Below, piece after piece: positions 5,543 to 7,499 of a DNA stretch of 7,499 nt. The translations under genes and the position numbers were made by a program. The stretch is from Betaproteobacteria bacterium (GTDB taxonomy: Bacteria; Pseudomonadota; Gammaproteobacteria; Burkholderiales; SG8-41): contig JAJTHX010000091.1 of assembly GCA_021300125.1 (NCBI GenBank), positions 1-7,499 on the forward strand, in the 5' to 3' direction. Below the pieces are notes generated by a model. It did no database searches, had not been told where the DNA came from, and saw only the letters and a list, made by a program, of their open reading frames with translations. Each line of letters opens with the position of its first letter. Positions within the stretch are counted from its first letter, which is position 1.

Positions 5543-6416
5543 AGCAACCGCGCTGGTGCAGCTGCGACCGGGCCGTATTGTTGAGCACTTCACTGCCGCC
5601 CTGCGCGGCGCGACGGATCTGCTCGCAGCTCGCGCGCTCGGCGTAGATCACCGCCACCGCGAGGAAATGCTCGGGCTGCTCCCAGGCCGCGAGGCGGTCG
5701 AACAGCGGTTTCGGCGTCGCGGGATTGCGCACCAGTTCGGCGAGCACGAAGGTCTGGTAGAGACGGTATTCAATATCGCTGCGGAAATCCGCGCGCTTTA
5801 CGCCGCCCAGGCGCTCGGCGATGCCCGGCGTGATGCGCGGATTGCCGGCAAGCCCGGCCACACGCTCGTAACCCAGTGGTCCGGCAGCGATATCCTCCAG
5901 CAGTGACAGTGGCGCATTGGGATTGGCGCCGACCAGTGACACCAGGTAGTGCCCGGCACCGGCCTTGACGATGGCGGTGAGCAGGTTGGGCGGCGTCGCC
6001 GGATTCTTCGCCAGCGCCTCGACCACATCCTCGCTCCACAACGGCACGCGGCGCTTGCTGACCTCGATCAGCGCCTGCGGCGAAGCGGAAGGATCGGAGG
6101 CGATACCCATGGCGTCGCGATACAGCCAGTACGCGCCGCCCCAGCCCGTGCCCGCAACCACGATCGCCGCAGCCAGCAGAAGCCGCGGCCAGCCGCCGCT
6201 GAGGCATCCGGCACGCCAGTCGGCAACGGTGAAAAACACGTAGGCTGCGGCGCAGGCCAGCGCGGCGGCAATGCCGCCGTACACCGGCACGAAGAGCAGC
6301 CCGATGGCAGCGGTTGAATTCGTCGCAGTGAAGACGGCGTGAATCACCCAGGCGGCACCGGCCATGAAAGCGGCCGTGGCCACGAGAAGGTAGTGCTGTC
6401 TGCGGGTCAATGCCAT
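5541..6416 (-). CDS. Membrane-anchored protein with LRV-like (variant leucine-rich) repeats
   Basis: A 291-residue protein of unknown function. Three hydrophobic segments (about 10-30, 37-63 and 78-99) would place the rest, residues 100-291, on one face of the inner membrane. That soluble part carries five copies of a motif close to xNPxTPxxLLxxLA: SDPSASPQALIEVSK (107-121), AKNPATPPNLLTAIVK (136-151), GANPNAPLSLLEDIAA (163-178), AGNPRITPGIAERLGG (190-205) and VRNPATPKPLFDRLAA (229-244). The spacing is 27-29 residues, then 39. This resembles the leucine-rich repeat variant (LRV) solenoid, so a protein-binding scaffold is plausible. The ATG is fixed by an in-frame stop at 6441-6443 with no ATG, GTG or TTG start codon between; the Shine-Dalgarno is poor. 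The N-terminus MALTRRQ gives positive charges before the first membrane segment, suggesting that end is cytoplasmic. A terminator upstream separates it from the flavoprotein gene. It is convergent with the lyase-like gene, and the two stops are 24 bases apart. Confidence 0.72.
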   Translation of the reverse strand: MALTRRQHYLLVATAAFMAGAAWVIHAVFTATNSTAAIGLLFVPVYGGIAAALACAAAYVFFTVADWRAGCLSGGWPRLLLAAAIVVAGTGWGGAYWLYRDAMGIASDPSASPQALIEVSKRRVPLWSEDVVEALAKNPATPPNLLTAIVKAGAGHYLVSLVGANPNAPLSLLEDIAAGPLGYERVAGLAGNPRITPGIAERLGGVKRADFRSDIEYRLYQTFVLAELVRNPATPKPLFDRLAAWEQPEHFLAVAVIYAERASCEQIRRAAQGGSEVLNNTARSQLHQRGC

Positions 6417-6451
6417 GGTGATCGCGGGCCTGGAGGCAACTCAGTGGAGCA

Positions 6452-6480
6452 TAAAACAAAAGCCGGGGGAAACCCCCGGC
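6452..6480 (-). terminator. Rho-independent terminator of the flavoprotein gene
   Basis: On the minus strand the perfect stem GCCGGGGG-TTT-CCCCCGGC (6462-6480) is followed by TTTTGTTTTA. It lies 27 bases beyond the TAA stop of the flavoprotein gene and 35 bases before the ATG of the membrane-protein gene. It should therefore end flavoprotein transcription, and the membrane-protein gene would need its own promoter or read-through. Confidence 0.85.
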
Positions 6481-6507
6481 TTCGACCGATGCTCAATGAT
6501 GCAGTGG

Positions 6508-7499
6508 TTATTTCTTCTTGACCGCCTTTTTGGCAGGCGCTTTTTTCGCCGGCGCTTTTTTGGCAGCCGCCTTTTTCGGCGCCGTTTTTTTCACCGCGCT
6601 TTTAGTTGCCGATTTTCCCTTCGCCTTGCCGCCCAGTGCCTCCTTCGCCGCCTCGCGCCCGGCGATGCGGCCGAACACGGCGCCCGACATCAGGCCGGTG
6701 CCCAGCGGGTAGTTGTAGTGGAACAGGCCGCCTACCATCTCGCCGGCGGTGTAGAGGCCGGGGATCGGCTTCCAGCCGGTGGAGATGACCTGCGCCTGCT
6801 TGTTGATCTTGAGACCACCGAAGGTGAAGGTGATGCCGCCGGTGACAGGCCACGACACATAGGGCGGGGTGTCGAGCTTCTGCGCCCAGTTGGTCTTCGG
6901 CGGGTCGATGCCCTCGGTGTGCAGGCCGTCAAGCACTGCGGCATTGAAGGGTCCGCCGCGGCCGCAGGCCTCGTTGTATTCGCGCAGGGTCTTCATCGCC
7001 TGCTCGTGGTCAACGTTGAGCTGCTTCACCAGCCCTTCCAGCGTGTCCGACTTGAAGGGCTCGCTGGTGGAATAGCGCGGCTCGAGCAGGTGCATGGTCT
7101 TGGCATCGAAGATCTGGTAGACGAGGCTCTTCGGCTGCTTGAGGATCAGGCCGCCGTATTTGGCGTAGGTGAAGGCCTGGAAATCCACGCCCTCGTCGAT
7201 CCAGCGCTTGCCCTCGACGTTGATCATCACGCCGTAGGGATAGGACAGGCGGTTGGTCTTGTCGGTGAGTTCCTTCTTGCCGTAGTCGGGCGCGCTGGCG
7301 ACGATGGGCGTGGCGTGGCAGCCGCCCCAGTGGCCCCAGGGCATCGCGCCGGCCTCGATCGCCATGCGCAGGCCGTCGCCGTAGTTGAAGTTGGAGCCGC
7401 GCACCTTGGCGTGGCCCCATTCCTGGCCGAGGTAGTGCGTACGCCACGCGGGGTTGGTTTCGAAGCCGCCGCAGGCGAGGATCACCGTGCGCGACTTCA
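6508..7499 (-). CDS. FAD-dependent dehydrogenase, TcuA/fumarate-reductase flavoprotein family, with histone-H1-like tail (partial, 5' end missing)
   Basis: The frame is open to the window edge, and the upstream codons KSRT continue into VILACGGFETN, an interior FAD-domain motif. The real start and the N-terminal GxGxxG dinucleotide-binding motif therefore lie outside; the GTG at 7483-7485 is internal. About 330 residues are visible. In order they show GGFETNP, AKVRGSNFNYGDGLRMA, GHWGGCHATP, VNVEGKRWIDEGVDF, YAKYGG, PVTGGITFTFGGLKIN and the closing FAD motif GLYTAGEMVGGLF...NYPLGTGLMSG. These resemble TcuA, the tricarballylate dehydrogenase, more than periplasmic fumarate reductases: the HYTMGG-type histidine is replaced (TFTFGG). 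The likely reaction is FAD-linked oxidation of a carboxylate to an alkene, or the reverse; the substrate is uncertain. After the normal domain end (AGREAAKEALGG), about 37 residues are nearly all K, A, P, T, S and V, resembling bacterial histone-H1-like tails. Transcription ends at the hairpin at 6452-6480. Confidence 0.87.
   Translation of the reverse strand, partial: KSRTVILACGGFETNPAWRTHYLGQEWGHAKVRGSNFNYGDGLRMAIEAGAMPWGHWGGCHATPIVASAPDYGKKELTDKTNRLSYPYGVMINVEGKRWIDEGVDFQAFTYAKYGGLILKQPKSLVYQIFDAKTMHLLEPRYSTSEPFKSDTLEGLVKQLNVDHEQAMKTLREYNEACGRGGPFNAAVLDGLHTEGIDPPKTNWAQKLDTPPYVSWPVTGGITFTFGGLKINKQAQVISTGWKPIPGLYTAGEMVGGLFHYNYPLGTGLMSGAVFGRIAGREAAKEALGGKAKGKSATKSAVKKTAPKKAAAKKAPAKKAPAKKAVKKK
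6520..6579 (-). repeat. Imperfect 15-bp tandem repeats encoding (AKKAP)n
   Basis: In this stretch the minus strand repeats a five-codon unit close to P-A-K-K-A about four times, giving PKKAA-AKKAP-AKKAP-AKKAV. On the plus strand it appears as runs of five to six T every 15 bases. The same composition continues less regularly to about 6621. Such repeats can change length by slippage, so tail length may differ between strains. The repeat is translated, so it is not intergenic. Confidence 0.7.

Noticed and set aside
7483..7485. GTG as the start codon of the flavoprotein
   Set aside because: The frame stays open to the window edge and VILACGGFETN is an interior motif of the FAD domain, so the gene is truncated by the window rather than starting here.

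Overview
The window is GC-rich chromosomal DNA with dense coding, GC-ending codons and little intergenic space. The gene families and the short-palindrome repeat between two genes suggest a proteobacterium, most likely a betaproteobacterium. This is an inference from style and family content; there is no rRNA or other decisive marker. I saw no tRNA, CRISPR array, transposase or phage gene.

Layout, left to right. (1) The last codons of a plus-strand gene (1-42) are followed by a strong bidirectional terminator (65-94). (2) A minus-strand block, read right to left, runs from an AAA+ ATPase of the CbbQ/NirQ/NorQ/GpvN group (3413-4258), across a 176-bp gap holding a REP/MITE-like palindromic element (3293-3403), to a large VWA-domain protein of the NorD/CbbO type (741-3236), and then after 128 bp to a small cupin resembling thiol dioxygenases (112-612). 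(3) A 343-bp divergent intergenic region (4259-4601) carries candidate promoters for both directions and a perfect 15-bp palindrome. (4) A plus-strand member of the isocitrate lyase/PEP mutase superfamily (4602-5516) has unusual active-site residues. (5) Convergent to it is a minus-strand membrane protein with variant leucine-rich repeats (5541-6416). (6) A terminator (6452-6480) separates this from the 3' part of a TcuA-like FAD-dependent dehydrogenase (6508-7499, start outside the window), whose C-terminus is a lysine/alanine/proline-rich histone-H1-like tail.

How the genes may work together. The MoxR-type ATPase and the VWA protein almost certainly form one machine: the AAA+ ring remodels a client that the VWA subunit recruits through its MIDAS metal site. 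Known clients of this family are nitric oxide reductase (NorQ/NorD) and Rubisco (CbbQ/CbbO). Neither client is encoded in the window, so the real target here is open. The TcuA-like flavoprotein and the isocitrate-lyase-like enzyme both belong to families that handle di- and tricarboxylates, but nothing shows a shared pathway.

The most interesting points are the orphan ATPase/VWA pair interrupted by a palindromic repeat, the altered metal and catalytic positions of the isocitrate-lyase-like protein, the histone-like tail on a flavoenzyme, and the membrane-anchored LRV-type repeat protein. None of these by itself proves a new system.
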